A stretch of 64,000 bases of DNA from Brevibacillus sp. JNUCC-41 (GCF_014844095.1 NZ_CP062163.1:992001-1056000); one strand, 5' to 3'; positions 36,630 through 45,984 are shown, numbered from the stretch's first letter. Program-made: numbers and translations. The notes: generated from the sequence alone by a model not told the origin.

Positions 36630-37130
36630 TTATAATAATTTGGACATAAAATACTGGTCGAAAAGTGTGCCATCTATCATTAGTGAGTTTCCTTTTATTC
36701 CTTCTATCTCAAATCCCATCTTCTTATATAGAGATACTCCTGCTTCATTTTGAGTAACTACTGTAAGTTCTAACCGTAAAATATTATGAGTTATTGCCCA
36801 TTCTTCTAACCTTTGAAATAGCTTTGTTCCTATACCACGCCCTGTGTATTCTTTTAAAATACCTATAACTAGGTAGGCTGAATGTTTGGTTCTTCTTGTA
36901 TCTCCGCCAATGACTGCTAAATATCCTACTAACTGTCCACCTTCCTGTTCTGCAACAAGTACCGTTGAATTACTCTCTTTGTCCATTCGTTCCAACCATT
37001 TACGTTGTTGTTCAGGAGAACCTTTTCTTTCTCCTGGTTCCATAAGCATAAAATCAGCCTCAGTTTCAACTTGCTTCATTAGCCAATCGAAACTTTCAGC
37101 ATCCTCAGGTTTTACCTCTCTGATTAACAT
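36630..37130 (-). CDS. GNAT-family N-acetyltransferase
   Basis: 166 residues from the ATG at 37130 after AAAGGGGG. Opens MLIREVKPEDAESFDWLMKQ. Acetyl-CoA loop: ILKEYTGRGIGTKLFQRLEEW; C-terminal motif: LTVVTQNEAGVSLYKKMGF. RimI/YhhY-like. It has a conserved VGYLAVIGG strand before the loop. Substrate unknown. Confidence 0.88.
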   Translation of the reverse strand: MLIREVKPEDAESFDWLMKQVETEADFMLMEPGERKGSPEQQRKWLERMDKESNSTVLVAEQEGGQLVGYLAVIGGDTRRTKHSAYLVIGILKEYTGRGIGTKLFQRLEEWAITHNILRLELTVVTQNEAGVSLYKKMGFEIEGIKGNSLMIDGTLFDQYFMSKLL

Positions 37131-37173
37131 CAAAATCCCCCTTTAAATATATCCAATATTATACATCATAATG

Positions 37174-37253
37174 AACTAACCTGCCCCTTTAGTTCCATAA
37201 GAAAAGAGCTGCCTTAAAGACAGCTCCGATCTTCAGCTAACGCACCCGTTAGC
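37174..37253 (-). repeat. Terminator-repeat, full copy
   Basis: AACTAACCTGCCCCTTTAGT, CCATAAGAAAAGAGCTG, GCCTTAAAGACAGCTCCGAT, GCTAACGCACCCGTTAG. It is close to the consensus. Confidence 0.9.
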
Positions 37254-37431
37254 CATCCATGAATCGCAAAGAATGAAAATGGTCAGGAAGTGTCAATACT
37301 GATACTGACCTTAATCCAGTCAACCCTAATCCATAGACTAATTATTTACGCTCTCCTCTTTTTTTAAACGATTGAGCAGAGTCTTCTTAAGTATTGTCAT
37401 TTTTCCATTTTTAAAGAAACTTATTTTCATG

Positions 37432-37491
37432 GTAGTTCTATAAGAAAAGCGATTCTTATTAAAGAATCGCACCCTTTAACTGAATAAGAAG
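37432..37491 (-). repeat. Terminator-repeat, GCGATTC module
   Basis: TAGTTCTATAAGAAAAGCGA, then AGCGATTCTT-ATTA-AAGAATCGC hairpin and ACCCTTTAACTGAATAAG. On the minus strand TTTTCTTAT follows the stem. It lies 60 bases after the acetyltransferase stop at 37551. The rest of 37254-37550 shows no gene. Confidence 0.75.
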
Positions 37492-37550
37492 GGACTATAT
37501 TTTATTGAAATTATCGTCAACAAACCTCTTATTTTTTCTGTACAAGAACG

Positions 37551-38102
37551 CTAAGTTTCCAGGTTAGTAATTTTGCCGAAAAGTAATGCATCATAATACT
37601 TATCCTCTATAAAATAGTGGTCTTTTAACCGTCCTTCTAACTCATACCTGTTCTTTTCAAGTATCCGTGCAGAGCCAATATTGGCATGCTCCATAGCACG
37701 GAGCTTATGAAGATTAAGTGATTTAAATGCAAAATCACTTATCAATGCAACAACCTCTGTTCCATACCCCTTATCCCAATGATGTTTATGCAACACATAA
37801 CCAATTTCAGCTTGGTTTGCTTCTTGGTCAAAATTGAAAATTATGGCTGTTCCTATAATTGCTTGAGTTAATTTTTCAACAATGGAGGAATATAAATGAG
37901 TTCCTGCCGACTCACGTTTTAACATTATTTCAATGAACTGACGAGTTTCCTCCAAAGTACTCATCAAATTCCAGCCAATAAATCGTGAAACCTCTTGATC
38001 TGACGCATAATGATGTATCTCTTGAACATCCTCTATCCTTAGTGCTTTGAAGTAGATTTTTTCACCCTCTAATGAATGAAATAAAACAGCCTGCTTCTCC
38101 AT
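37551..38102 (-). CDS. GNAT-family N-acetyltransferase, RimJ/RimL-like
   Basis: 183 residues. Contains IYFKALRIEDVQEIHHYASDQEVSRFIGW (in parts), EIGYVLHKHHWDKGYGTEVVALISDFAF (acetyl-CoA loop) and HANIGSARILEKNRYELEGRLKDHY, the family's 'N..S.rvleK.GF..EG' motif. RBS AGAGGAGG. Could act on a ribosomal or small-molecule amine. Confidence 0.9.
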   Translation of the reverse strand: MEKQAVLFHSLEGEKIYFKALRIEDVQEIHHYASDQEVSRFIGWNLMSTLEETRQFIEIMLKRESAGTHLYSSIVEKLTQAIIGTAIIFNFDQEANQAEIGYVLHKHHWDKGYGTEVVALISDFAFKSLNLHKLRAMEHANIGSARILEKNRYELEGRLKDHYFIEDKYYDALLFGKITNLET

Positions 38103-38322
38103 TTTAACCTCCTCTAACTACGCTTTGTTAATGAACCTCCGATGGTAGCGAAAATGTCCCCAAATAAGGGTTAAATATCATCGCACTCATCTTAGTATAT
38201 CCTTCCAAATAATTTTCCATATATATGTTTCAACTGTTTCCTCGGCAATCTGTCCTTTTAATGGAACAACATGACTGACGTTTTTATACAACTTTAATGT
38301 CACTTAACAGTATTCCTTATAG

Positions 38323-38362
38323 AACTATCCTGCCACGTTAGTTTAAGTAGAAATTTTCACAA
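38323..38362 (-). repeat. Terminator-repeat, minimal copy
   Basis: AACTATCCTGCCACGTTAGT joined directly to TTAAGTAGAAATTTTCAC; the hairpin is missing. The rest of 38103-38627 contains no gene; it includes a TATAAT at about 38526 that may serve the M50 gene. Confidence 0.55.
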
Positions 38363-38627
38363 TCTCATATTAATTTAATATAAATACCCATCGGAGTTTT
38401 TATATTGTCTATTTTTTAATCAACCTTTATCTTTAACATAACCAAATATAAAAAAGAGTAATACTTGAAAGTTAATAAACTAGAAAAATTTCCCTCTAAG
38501 AAAAAGAAAAGGATTATTGAATACGATATAATAAGGATATTAGTAAGATGATAAATCAAGAAGGAGCTCAGATAGACATAATGTCAATGGGGTCATCTGT
38601 TTTCCCATTTACTATAGGAGGTACATT

Positions 38628-39764
38628 TTGAAAGAATCTAAATCGAATAAAGGATGGTTAAGTTTGGGGGCAATCGGGTTATTTTTCCTAGGAAAAATGA
38701 AATGGTTGTTTGCGCTATTGAAAATAGCAAAAGTAGGTTCTCTGATTTCCATTTTCGTTTCATTAGGAGCGTATGCCTTGGTTTACGGTTGGAAATTTGC
38801 CGTAGCCCTAGTCTATCTAATTTACATCCATGAAATGGGGCATTTACTAGCTGCTAAGAGAAAAGGCATCAAAACATCCAATGCCATTTTCATCCCTTTT
38901 GTCGGAGCGTTAATTGCCCTTAAGGAAGAACCCAAGAATGCTAATCAAGAAGCTTATCTTGCCTTCGGAGGTCCTTTATTAGGTACATTAGCATTTCTAC
39001 CAGCCATCCCTCTATTTATGATGACGGAAAATCCATTTTGGCTTTTAGTTATTACACTTGGAGCCATGATTAACCTATTTAATCTAATGCCTGTACATCC
39101 ACTTGATGGAGGACGTATAGTGGGAGTCATCTCCACAAAGCTTTGGGTATTAGGGATTATCGGAATGGTTGTATATTTGTTTCTCCATCCAAATCCATTT
39201 TTAATTCTTTTCTTATTATTGGGTATTTCTAAGTGGTGGAAGGAATTCCGTAGCGAGACAACCAGAAATCAAAGAGACAACATCATTGAATTGAATCAAT
39301 TTGGTTTAAAGCAACTAGAACAATATGAAGGTGCAACAGATGAAGAAAAAATTCGCCTGGTTAATATTTGGAATATGGAATTAAGCCAACTACATGAAAA
39401 GTTTAACAACATGAAGAGATGGCATATCCCGCTATTTGATGATAATAAGCTAAAAGAAAAACAGCTGACCGAGGTAAAATTAAATATTTATAGGTCCTTA
39501 ATGGATGCTGCTAATTCGAATGAATACCAGTACGGACCTACCGATTTTAAAAGTATAGGCACGTATGAACGAATAGTAGCAACTTTCTTTAAAGAAGTTC
39601 AAGAACAAACTGAAATTAGGGATAAAGAGAAATCCTATTACTCATCGAGTCTCAAAACAAAAGTCATCTGGTTCTCATTATATATTGGGCTTGCCATTTT
39701 TTTAATGATAACAAGCTTATATGCAGGTGATTTAATGGAACAATATAAAACGTTATTACCTTAA
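38628..39764 (+). CDS. Site-2-protease-like intramembrane metalloprotease (M50)
   Basis: 378 residues from the TTG at 38628, seven bases after GGAGG. Zinc motif HEMGH at 68-72 within LVYLIYIHEMGHLLAAK; second motif NLMPVHPLDGGRI at 152-164, the family's NPxDGG. Helices surround both. The C-terminal third (residues 200-345) is a charged cytoplasmic domain, and a final helix (about 350-368) follows. No PDZ domain. The family cleaves membrane-bound regulators; substrate unknown. Confidence 0.85.
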   Translation: MKESKSNKGWLSLGAIGLFFLGKMKWLFALLKIAKVGSLISIFVSLGAYALVYGWKFAVALVYLIYIHEMGHLLAAKRKGIKTSNAIFIPFVGALIALKEEPKNANQEAYLAFGGPLLGTLAFLPAIPLFMMTENPFWLLVITLGAMINLFNLMPVHPLDGGRIVGVISTKLWVLGIIGMVVYLFLHPNPFLILFLLLGISKWWKEFRSETTRNQRDNIIELNQFGLKQLEQYEGATDEEKIRLVNIWNMELSQLHEKFNNMKRWHIPLFDDNKLKEKQLTEVKLNIYRSLMDAANSNEYQYGPTDFKSIGTYERIVATFFKEVQEQTEIRDKEKSYYSSSLKTKVIWFSLYIGLAIFLMITSLYAGDLMEQYKTLLP

Positions 39765-39771
39765 TACATTA

Positions 39772-39806
39772 TGAAAAAGGGACCTCAATTATGAAGGTCC
39801 CCTTTG
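39772..39806. terminator. Terminator after the M50 gene
   Basis: AAAGGGACCT and AGGTCCCCTTT around a TCAATTATGA loop. Flanked by A and T runs. Confidence 0.7.
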
Positions 39807-39869
39807 ACTGTCTAGTTATTTAGGCTTGTGAAATATTAATGTTGATTATGTATAAATATTTTAAATATG

Positions 39870-39897
39870 TAAAAAAGCTTACTCAAAGAGTAAGCTT
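39870..39897 (-). terminator. Terminator of cwlJ
   Basis: AAGCTTACTC and GAGTAAGCTT form a perfect stem with TTTTT following on the minus strand. It starts within the stop codon region of cwlJ. Confidence 0.85.
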
Positions 39898-40336
39898 AAC
39901 CTCTATAAACACTATCACATGTTCCAGGTTTTGGTTCATAAAAACAATGGTCTTTAAATTGACCAGTATGAGGCTGATCATACCATGTTGGAGGACATGG
40001 CGCATAGGGATTGAAATACCAAAGAGCATATCTAGCCGGATGCTGTCTCCAGTGCTTCAAATTCTGTTCTGCTAATCTTCTTTCGACACCTCTCGCTCTT
40101 TGATAAAATACATTGCCTTTTTGAACAGCTTCAAAAGAATAATTTCCTCCTTGTACATGAAAAATGACTTGTGGAATGGTTCTTAAACCTTTAAAGTCTA
40201 AACAATTAGCTACAAGACGATTCACAATTACATTTCCAACAAATAACATTCCTAGTTGTCCTTCACCTTCGGCTTCTGCTCTCATCATCCTTGCCATTAA
40301 GTCAACGTCTGAACTTCGGTAATTTGCTCTTGCCAT
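39896..40336 (-). CDS. cwlJ: Spore cortex-lytic hydrolase CwlJ
   Basis: 146 residues, normal size. SleB/CwlJ (Hydrolase_2) domain throughout: SSDVDLMARMMRAEAEGEGQ with the catalytic Glu, LGMLFVGNVIVNRL, DFKGLRTIPQVI, SFEAVQKGNVFYQRA, and WYFNPYAPCPPTWYDQPHTG. CwlJ sits in the spore coat and degrades cortex peptidoglycan during Ca-DPA-triggered germination. Its usual partner gene gerQ is not adjacent, as for second cwlJ copies in some Bacillus. It supports a spore-forming host. Confidence 0.92.
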   Translation of the reverse strand: MARANYRSSDVDLMARMMRAEAEGEGQLGMLFVGNVIVNRLVANCLDFKGLRTIPQVIFHVQGGNYSFEAVQKGNVFYQRARGVERRLAEQNLKHWRQHPARYALWYFNPYAPCPPTWYDQPHTGQFKDHCFYEPKPGTCDSVYRG

Positions 40337-40461
40337 TTTTACACCCCAAAAATATTGTATGAAAAATAGCCTACAGTCATGTCATTATTTATGTAATATA
40401 AATGCTTAGTTACAGCCTTTAAGTAAAAAGAAAACTATTACATTCTTTTTTCCCTTTATTC

Positions 40462-40494
40462 AACTAAACTGCCCCGTTAGTTGTATAAAGGGGT
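40462..40494 (-). repeat. Terminator-repeat, left end only
   Basis: AACTAAACTGCCCCGTTAGT followed by TGTATAAAGGGG. A separate right-type piece (CAAGAAAAGCACCCGATAGG, TTAAGAAG) lies at 40595-40622. About 100 unrelated bases intervene, so a unit may have been split. No gene lies in 40337-40669. Confidence 0.6.
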
Positions 40495-40669
40495 ATCGCC
40501 AACATTTCGGAAATTTTGTACGCTAAGCAAATTCAAACATAAAAAATTCGAATTCCCTGTACGTTAAGGAACCGACTTTTTTATTTGACTTCTTCAAGAA
40601 AAGCACCCGATAGGTTAAGAAGAAATCTTTAAGTTGGAGGTCTAAATCATTTAAAGTGCCATTCAATAT

Positions 40670-41107
40670 TTATCTGATTTTCTCCGCCAACTCTAAAATA
40701 ATTCCCTCTGGACCACGAACGTAGCATAACTTATAACTTTCTTCATATTGCTGTATCTCACTAAAGATTTCCGTGCCTTTCTTTTTCAATTTTGCAACAA
40801 TAGCTTCAATATCTTCAACAGCAAAGCAAATATGTCGGATACCCAGCGTATTTGCCAAAGGTTGCTGAATATCTTTTTCATCTGACGGCGTATAAAATTT
40901 GACTAGCTCTATCCATGCCTGACCATCTGGCATCCCCAATCCTACACATGCCGTTTTAACATCATTAAGCCCAACTATTCTGTCCAACTGTTCTCCATTC
41001 AATTCCCATTCCGCTTGTACTTCAAGTCCTAAATCAAGAAAAAACGCTTTAGCCTCTGAAAGATCATTTACGTTTATACTCACATGATCTATTCTATTGA
41101 TCTTCAT
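40670..41107 (-). CDS. VOC-superfamily (glyoxalase-like) protein
   Basis: 145 residues. Two beta-alpha-beta3 modules: INRIDHVSINVNDLSEAKAFF with metal His8, then GIRHICFAVEDIEAIVAKL with the second His, and GPEGIILELAEKI with the Glu. Looks like methylmalonyl-CoA epimerase or lactoylglutathione lyase-type proteins. Reaction not assignable. RBS AGGAGGTATG. Confidence 0.85.
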   Translation of the reverse strand: MKINRIDHVSINVNDLSEAKAFFLDLGLEVQAEWELNGEQLDRIVGLNDVKTACVGLGMPDGQAWIELVKFYTPSDEKDIQQPLANTLGIRHICFAVEDIEAIVAKLKKKGTEIFSEIQQYEESYKLCYVRGPEGIILELAEKIR

Positions 41108-41204
41108 ATCTCATACCTCCTATATTCCTGTTATTTTCAATACCTGTATTCGTGTAAAGGTTGTTTGAAATTCTAATTCGCTTAAAACAGAAAATATCCT
41201 TCTT

Positions 41205-41245
41205 CAACAAACCTGCCCCTTTAGTTTAAGTACATTCTTTCACAC
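41205..41245 (-). repeat. Terminator-repeat, minimal copy
   Basis: CAACAAACCTGCCCCTTTAG, TTTAAGTACATTCTTTCAC; the hairpin is missing, as at 38.3 kb. Bases 41246-41499 hold no gene that I can support. Confidence 0.55.
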
Positions 41246-41499
41246 TCTCATTAGTGTAGAGCCTTTTTAGACACAATCCAATCACCTACAATATAGAGTT
41301 CATAAAATCCATATGACTTGTATCAGAATGCTTATCGTTGTAAATACGCATTTTCCTGATGCTACCCCTTTTAGCAACTTACAAGTGAGTATGATGGCTT
41401 GCCCCCTTGGTAAATAAGGAGTGTTACAATTTTATGTTTATTGTATCTTTAAAATAATGTTTAATCGAAAACGTTCAGCAAACCCATATTCTATAGCAC

Positions 41500-41546
41500 A
41501 AAAAAAGAATCCATTTTGAAAAAAGGTTAATCAAAATGGATTCTTA
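41500..41546 (-). terminator. Conserved-loop terminator hairpin, type GAATCCA
   Basis: AGAATCCA and TGGATTCT enclose TTTTGAAAAAAGGTTAATCA-like loop; on the minus strand eight T follow. It lies 13 bases after the stop of the small secreted gene. It shares its loop with hairpins at 34.5, 51.3 and 54.9 kb. Confidence 0.85.
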
Positions 41547-41558
41547 TCTTTTAGTGAA

Positions 41559-41936
41559 TTAATCATAAAAGATTAAATGCATATCACTGTCAGTCCTTGA
41601 TTTCGCAAAAAATTCAGCTTCATTTCCACCATCAACAAATTTACCAATACCCCAGAAATACCCACATTTCCCTCGTTCTATATATCTTGTTCCTACATAA
41701 TCATTGTAACTATCAGGATCATACTCCCATAAATCAACTTTTAACTTACCAGCTGGACCAACGTAAGGATCCCGACAAATCCTATAATCTCCACCAGTAG
41801 AGGCATACACATGACTTTCAGCACCATTAGAATAAAGAGATTCTTCTCCTAAGTAATCCCAGCCGCTTGCAAATGTAGAAGAAGGGAACAACAACGCAGC
41901 TAACAAGGCCACGACACTCATTTTAAACTTTTTCAT
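41559..41936 (-). CDS. Small secreted protein with a cysteine pair
   Basis: 125 residues from the ATG at 41936 (six bases upstream is another). Signal peptide ends PSSTFAS. Mature part about 102 residues, rich in Y, G and D, with two cysteines (YRICRDP and ERGKCGYFWG) that could form a disulfide. No family recognised. RBS AGAGGAAG. It has its own strong terminator. Confidence 0.6.
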   Translation of the reverse strand: MKKFKMSVVALLAALLFPSSTFASGWDYLGEESLYSNGAESHVYASTGGDYRICRDPYVGPAGKLKVDLWEYDPDSYNDYVGTRYIERGKCGYFWGIGKFVDGGNEAEFFAKSRTDSDMHLIFYD

Positions 41937-42076
41937 GCTCATTCTTCCTCTCCCGTTTTGACTTGAAATATATAATTCTCCATATAATATTAATCAATAT
42001 TTTTTACATTATCATCCAACCAAAGATTCACTTTTATGGATATTTTTACCGCACCCTTAGCCCGATTACCTCGTTG

Positions 42077-42099
42077 AACTAAGCTGCCCCTTTAGTTCA
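42077..42099 (-). repeat. Terminator-repeat end that supplies a stop codon
   Basis: AACTAAGCTGCCCCTTTAGT and TCA. The TCA at 42097-42099 is the TGA stop of the GNAT gene, so the gene's end lies in the repeat. Confidence 0.7.
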
Positions 42100-42492
42100 T
42101 AACTGTTTTTTCCATACCCCACCTGAACAGGGAGTAAAGCCACAAGTTTCATAAAAGTTTTTATGTTTGGAGTCATACGTCAAGGTAACAATCTCCAATC
42201 CGTACCGTTCAGACTCACTTAATAATTCTCTTACTAACTCCACACCAATTCCCATTTTTTGATAATCAGGATGAACAATTATGTCTTCCATATAACCATG
42301 TTCTAAGCCCATGCCTGCAACATAACCAAATGCTATAAGTTTATTATTTTCGTTTCTTACTCCAGCCCAAAAATTACAACGTTCAAACAAATTGGGGTAA
42401 TCTTTATCGCGTCTTCCCCATCCAATAAGCTCTCTTAATTCAGGTATTTCATGATTAGATATTGGCATGTTTATAATGACTTTATAATTCAT
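42097..42492 (-). CDS. GNAT-family N-acetyltransferase
   Basis: 131 residues. Opens with the ELRELIGWGRRDKDYP region, then IAFGYVAGMGLEHGYMEDIIVHPDYQKMGIG (in parts), which is the GNAT motif A with Q-x2-G-I-G, and LTYDSKHKNFYETCGFTPC. Short, lone GNAT domain. Its last codons (AAA CAG TTA TGA) meet the terminator-repeat. RBS AAAGGGGAA. Confidence 0.85.
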   Translation of the reverse strand: MNYKVIINMPISNHEIPELRELIGWGRRDKDYPNLFERCNFWAGVRNENNKLIAFGYVAGMGLEHGYMEDIIVHPDYQKMGIGVELVRELLSESERYGLEIVTLTYDSKHKNFYETCGFTPCSGGVWKKQL

Positions 42493-42566
42493 TAGTTCCC
42501 CTTTTCCTCATCTAAATTAGAATTCAAGATACTAATTTCTATAGGATTAAGTATAATTCCTTGTTG

Positions 42567-42666
42567 AACTAACCTGCCCCCTTTAGTTCCATAAGAAAAA
42601 GCTGCCTTAAAGACAGCTCCAATCTTCAGCTAACGCACCCGTTAGTTTAAGTACAATCCTTCACAA
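42567..42666 (-). repeat. Terminator-repeat, full copy
   Basis: AACTAACCTGCCCCCTTTAG, TCCATAAGAAAAAGCTG, GCCTTAAAGACAGCTCC, GCTAACGCACCCGTTAGTTT, AAGTACAATCCTTCAC. It lies upstream of the GNAT gene and downstream of a decayed minus-strand gene. Confidence 0.9.
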
Positions 42667-42677
42667 GGCTTTCAATT

Positions 42678-43030
42678 GGAAATTGGGTACCCATCTCTTA
42701 TAGCTCTAACTATGACTTCATAATCCTTCATGCCATGCTTTTGAGCGATTTGAGCCAAAGGATAGGCCAGTTATTCCGTTGTTCTTCCTCTATCGGCACA
42801 TGGACTTTAATCGTTTTGTTATTTGGATTGACTCCGAGCGATATAATATCATATTCATTAAATACCTTATTGCTTTCTTCCATGAATGCTCGGCTCTGTT
42901 CTTCCTTTTTCTGATTGTCTAAGTAATATTAGACTACAAAAAGTATATACGCAGCCATCAGCACACCTAACCCTAGAAAAACTCGTTGTTTTTAATTTCT
43001 TCGCTTTTATATCTCCTTGTCCAAAATTCT
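42678..43030 (-). pseudogene. Decayed membrane-anchored small protein gene
   Basis: On the minus strand, pieces in three frames read as one protein: KQRVFLGLGVLMAAYILFVV (anchor helix), then KKEEQSRAFMEESNKVFNEYD, GVNPNNKTIKVHVPIEEEQ, and in another frame YPLAQIAQKHGMKDYEVIV and IRDGYPISN before a stop. At least two frameshifts and one stop separate them. Intact homologue unknown to me. Confidence 0.6.
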
Positions 43031-43132
43031 GTCTCTTTTCATCCTTTTTAACTTTAAAATATTAATCTATCTGTAGAACTATCTGGTATTTAGATGATTA
43101 AAAGCGACATAAAATAGGCTTCTCTCTTATTA

Positions 43133-43149
43133 AACTAAACTGCCCCTTT
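43133..43149 (-). repeat. Terminator-repeat, left-end stub
   Basis: AACTAAACTGCCCCTTT, cut off directly against the permease fragment. Confidence 0.5.
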
Positions 43150-43268
43150 CAAAAACATCTGCGGCATCATGGCGATTCCAACTGGTATAGTTTGGGCCTC
43201 AATACTATTTGTAAATGTAATCGCGAATAAAAACTCATTCCAGGTATTTTTTATAACTGAATTGGCGT
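43150..43268 (-). pseudogene. Sugar ABC transporter permease fragment
   Basis: On the minus strand the frame reads NTWNEFLFAITFTNSIEAQT and IPVGIAMMPQMFL, the last-helix region of MalG-type carbohydrate permeases, where W-N-E-F-L-F-A and T-I-P-V-G are typical. Only about 38 residues survive. No ABC partners nearby. Confidence 0.6.
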
Positions 43269-43345
43269 TAATTGGGTAAATCTCAAACAAGCTAGTGCAT
43301 CTGATACCTATTTAAAACAATTTGAATACGCCTACAAATAAGGTG

Positions 43346-43990
<645 letters not shown>

Positions 43991-44048
43991 TCCTTTAAAG
44001 GGACACTCTATAATCAAAATAAACTTCTATAGGTTGGAGGCTGTCAGA

Positions 44049-44480
44049 ATGAAGGTTTTATCAATGATCCAGCCGTGGGCAAGCCTTTTTGTCCATAGAG
44101 AGGCAACATATGAAACAAGGTCATGGAGAACGAATTATCGGGGGCCACTTGCCATTCACACAAGTAAAAAAATAGATAAAGACGTCTCTAACCATATAGC
44201 CATAAAGTCGTTGCTTGGTAAGCACGGATACACACCAGAGAATCTTCCAACTGGCCAGATCATTGCTGTATGCAAACTTGTAGATTGTTTGAAGGTAACT
44301 GAAAACAATGAGACATGGGCCATTCTGGAGGATGGTCGAATCGTATCAGGGAATGACTATTTTATGGGTAGCTTTATAGTGGGAGGTTATGCTTGGGTAG
44401 TTGAGGATATGCAGATGCTGGATGAATTTATTCCAGCAAAGGGAAAGCTAGGATTATGGGAGCATGTTTTAATTTTATAG
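44049..44480 (+). CDS. ASCH-domain protein
   Basis: 143 residues from the ATG at 44049 (RBS GGAGG, 44035-44039). Core: KVLSMIQPWASLFVHREATYETRSWRT, YRGPLAIHTSKKID and PTGQIIAVCKLVDCLKV, then GKLGLWEH. This is the ASCH fold (PUA-like), with the conserved QPWA..I and RG..aIHa.k motifs. Proposed roles are RNA binding or ribonuclease activity. Common in phages and mobile regions. No operon. Confidence 0.85.
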   Translation: MKVLSMIQPWASLFVHREATYETRSWRTNYRGPLAIHTSKKIDKDVSNHIAIKSLLGKHGYTPENLPTGQIIAVCKLVDCLKVTENNETWAILEDGRIVSGNDYFMGSFIVGGYAWVVEDMQMLDEFIPAKGKLGLWEHVLIL

Positions 44481-44575
44481 GAGCTGATACATTGCACACG
44501 ATGCGCTGATTCAGCTCCTTCAGGAACCCACTTTTCACGCACAAAATCTTCTAGCTTCTTTATTTTTTCAGACAT
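44387..44575 (-). CDS. Possible short gene antisense to the ASCH 3' end
   Basis: An ATG at 44575 has a good AAAGGAGCAGTAGG site and encodes MSEKIKKLEDFVREKWVPEG, which looks real. After about residue 38 the frame runs through a GGAGCTGA/TCAGCTCC hairpin (44480-44520) into the complement of the ASCH gene, so the tail is doubtful. Perhaps a truncated gene. Confidence 0.35.
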   Translation of the reverse strand: MSEKIKKLEDFVREKWVPEGAESAHRVQCISSYKIKTCSHNPSFPFAGINSSSICISSTTQA

Positions 44576-44659
44576 CCTACTGCTCCTTTACACATAAAAT
44601 CCCACTCTATATAGACTAATTTACCTAATCAAACTAAATCAAACCTTAGTCTGTTGGAA

Positions 44660-44679
44660 AATGTAAGATAGCTTACATT
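44660..44679. promoter_or_regulatory. Palindromic operator candidate
   Basis: AATGTAAG-ATAG-CTTACATT, a perfect eight-base inverted repeat in the region between two divergent frames (44575 minus and 44799 plus). It resembles a dimeric repressor site. Regulator unknown. Confidence 0.5.
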
Positions 44680-44798
44680 CTCTGTTACAAATCACTTAAA
44701 AAATAAAAAAGTAATTAACATTACATATTTCTTATCAAGAGTAAGATAATATTGTGGTCAACACTTGCAAAGTGAATTAAGATATTGGAGGTACCAAA

Positions 44799-45291
44799 AT
44801 GACTCAATTAAAATTGAATGAAAACATCCCTAACTTTATTCTCCCTTCCACTACAGGTGAAACATTTTCATATGAGACTCATCAAAAAGAACATCAAAGC
44901 TGGCACTTAAAGAGGGGCGTGGTGTCCAGTCTGTGTCCAAGATTTAAAAGACTTAGAAGAAAATAAGAGTTATTTTGAAAGTAAGAATGTGCATTTAATC
45001 ACTATCTCTACGGATGAACTTGATAATTTAAAGAAAATGGTAGATGAATACAACCTTTCATATCCTGTCTTATCAGATGAAAATTTAGAGGCTTTAAAAG
45101 CTTTTGACGTATTCTTTCATGGTGAAGACGCTCCATATGAAGACCATGGAGCTCACGGGGAACCTGCCTATTTCCTTGTAGATGATAAAGGACGTCTTCT
45201 TTATCAACAAAAGCAAACAAGCCCTTTTGGTCGTCCTACAAGTACAGAGCTAAGAAAAATAGTACAATATATAAGTAAAAATCTTAAATAG
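44799..45291 (+). pseudogene. Thioredoxin-type peroxiredoxin (AhpC/TSA) broken at its active site
   Basis: ATG 44799 (RBS TTGGAGG) encodes MTQLKLNENIPNFILPSTTG and HQKEHQSWHL. The frame then shifts near 44913-44925; in the following frame AWCPVCVQDLKDLEENKSYF continues, then a normal redoxin domain with GEPAYFLVDDKGRLLY to the stop at 45291. The expected strand between WHL and the peroxidatic CPVC (something like IIFFRG) is missing, so a short non-triplet deletion removed it. Probably inactive. Confidence 0.75.
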
Positions 45292-45329
45292 TCTTTCCGG
45301 TACATTAAAGAGTCCCATATTTGTTATAC

Positions 45330-45429
45330 AACTAACCTGCCCCTTTAGTTCCATAAGAAAAAGCTGCCTTAAAGACAGCTCCGATCTTCAGCTAACGCAC
45401 CCGTTAGTTTAAGTAGAATCCTTCACAAA
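45330..45429 (-). repeat. Terminator-repeat, consensus-like full copy
   Basis: AACTAACCTGCCCCTTTAGT, CCATAAGAAAAAGCTG, GCCTTAAAGACAGCTCCGAT, GCTAACGCACCCGTTAGTTT, AAGTAGAATCCTTCAC. It lies after the stop of the DUF6980-like gene at 45492. Confidence 0.9.
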
Positions 45430-45491
45430 TTTTGTTTTAAATTAGAAAAAAACTCCCAAAGCATCTCTCAACAAGCTAGTGAATCTTCTGC

Positions 45492-45803
45492 TCATTTACT
45501 ATTTTTATACCATTTATCTGTTTTAAATTCCTCTGGAATCGATTGCTCAACAGGGTCATCAAATCCTAATTGTTCAAGGATTTCAAACCATAAATCTCTT
45601 TTAGAATCAGGTAATTTCGAGCCACACCAGGGACAATAGGTTATCTCTATACTTGAGCTGCCTCCATCGTGGATTATTAACCCATATTCATCAAACTTTT
45701 TATCATAGGTAATCAATATGTCTGGACAATCAAATGGGTTAGCGTGAATCTTGCACTTAATATTAACTTGGTCTTTCATAGTTTCGCAGCAGTGATTATT
45801 CAT
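45492..45803 (-). CDS. Zinc-ribbon-like DUF6980-type protein
   Basis: 103 residues. Opens MNNHCCETMKDQ, continues CKIHANPFDCPDILITY, DEYGLIIHDGGSSSIEITYCPWCGSKLP, then FEILEQLGFDDP. The pattern of CC, CxxH and CPWCG cysteines fits a small zinc-binding fold that I recall as DUF6980; I am not certain of the number. RBS AAGGAGAT. Function unknown. Confidence 0.7.
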   Translation of the reverse strand: MNNHCCETMKDQVNIKCKIHANPFDCPDILITYDKKFDEYGLIIHDGGSSSIEITYCPWCGSKLPDSKRDLWFEILEQLGFDDPVEQSIPEEFKTDKWYKNSK

Positions 45804-45880
45804 AAAAATCTCCTTGAATTAAACCCTTTATTGGTTTCTATGTACATTGTTTATTGTAATTTTATCATAGTCCCTTATTG

Positions 45881-45909
45881 AGCTAACCTGCCCCGTTTGT
45901 TCATTAAAA
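45881..45909 (-). repeat. Terminator-repeat, left end fragment
   Basis: AGCTAACCTGCCCCGTTTGT followed by TCATTAAAA. Confidence 0.5.
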
Positions 45910-45984
45910 ACATTCATTACAGGAATACTGGTCCTTAGTTCAATAAAAAGGCTACGGGTTTGGTCAGCCAGTTCTTAAATGTAA

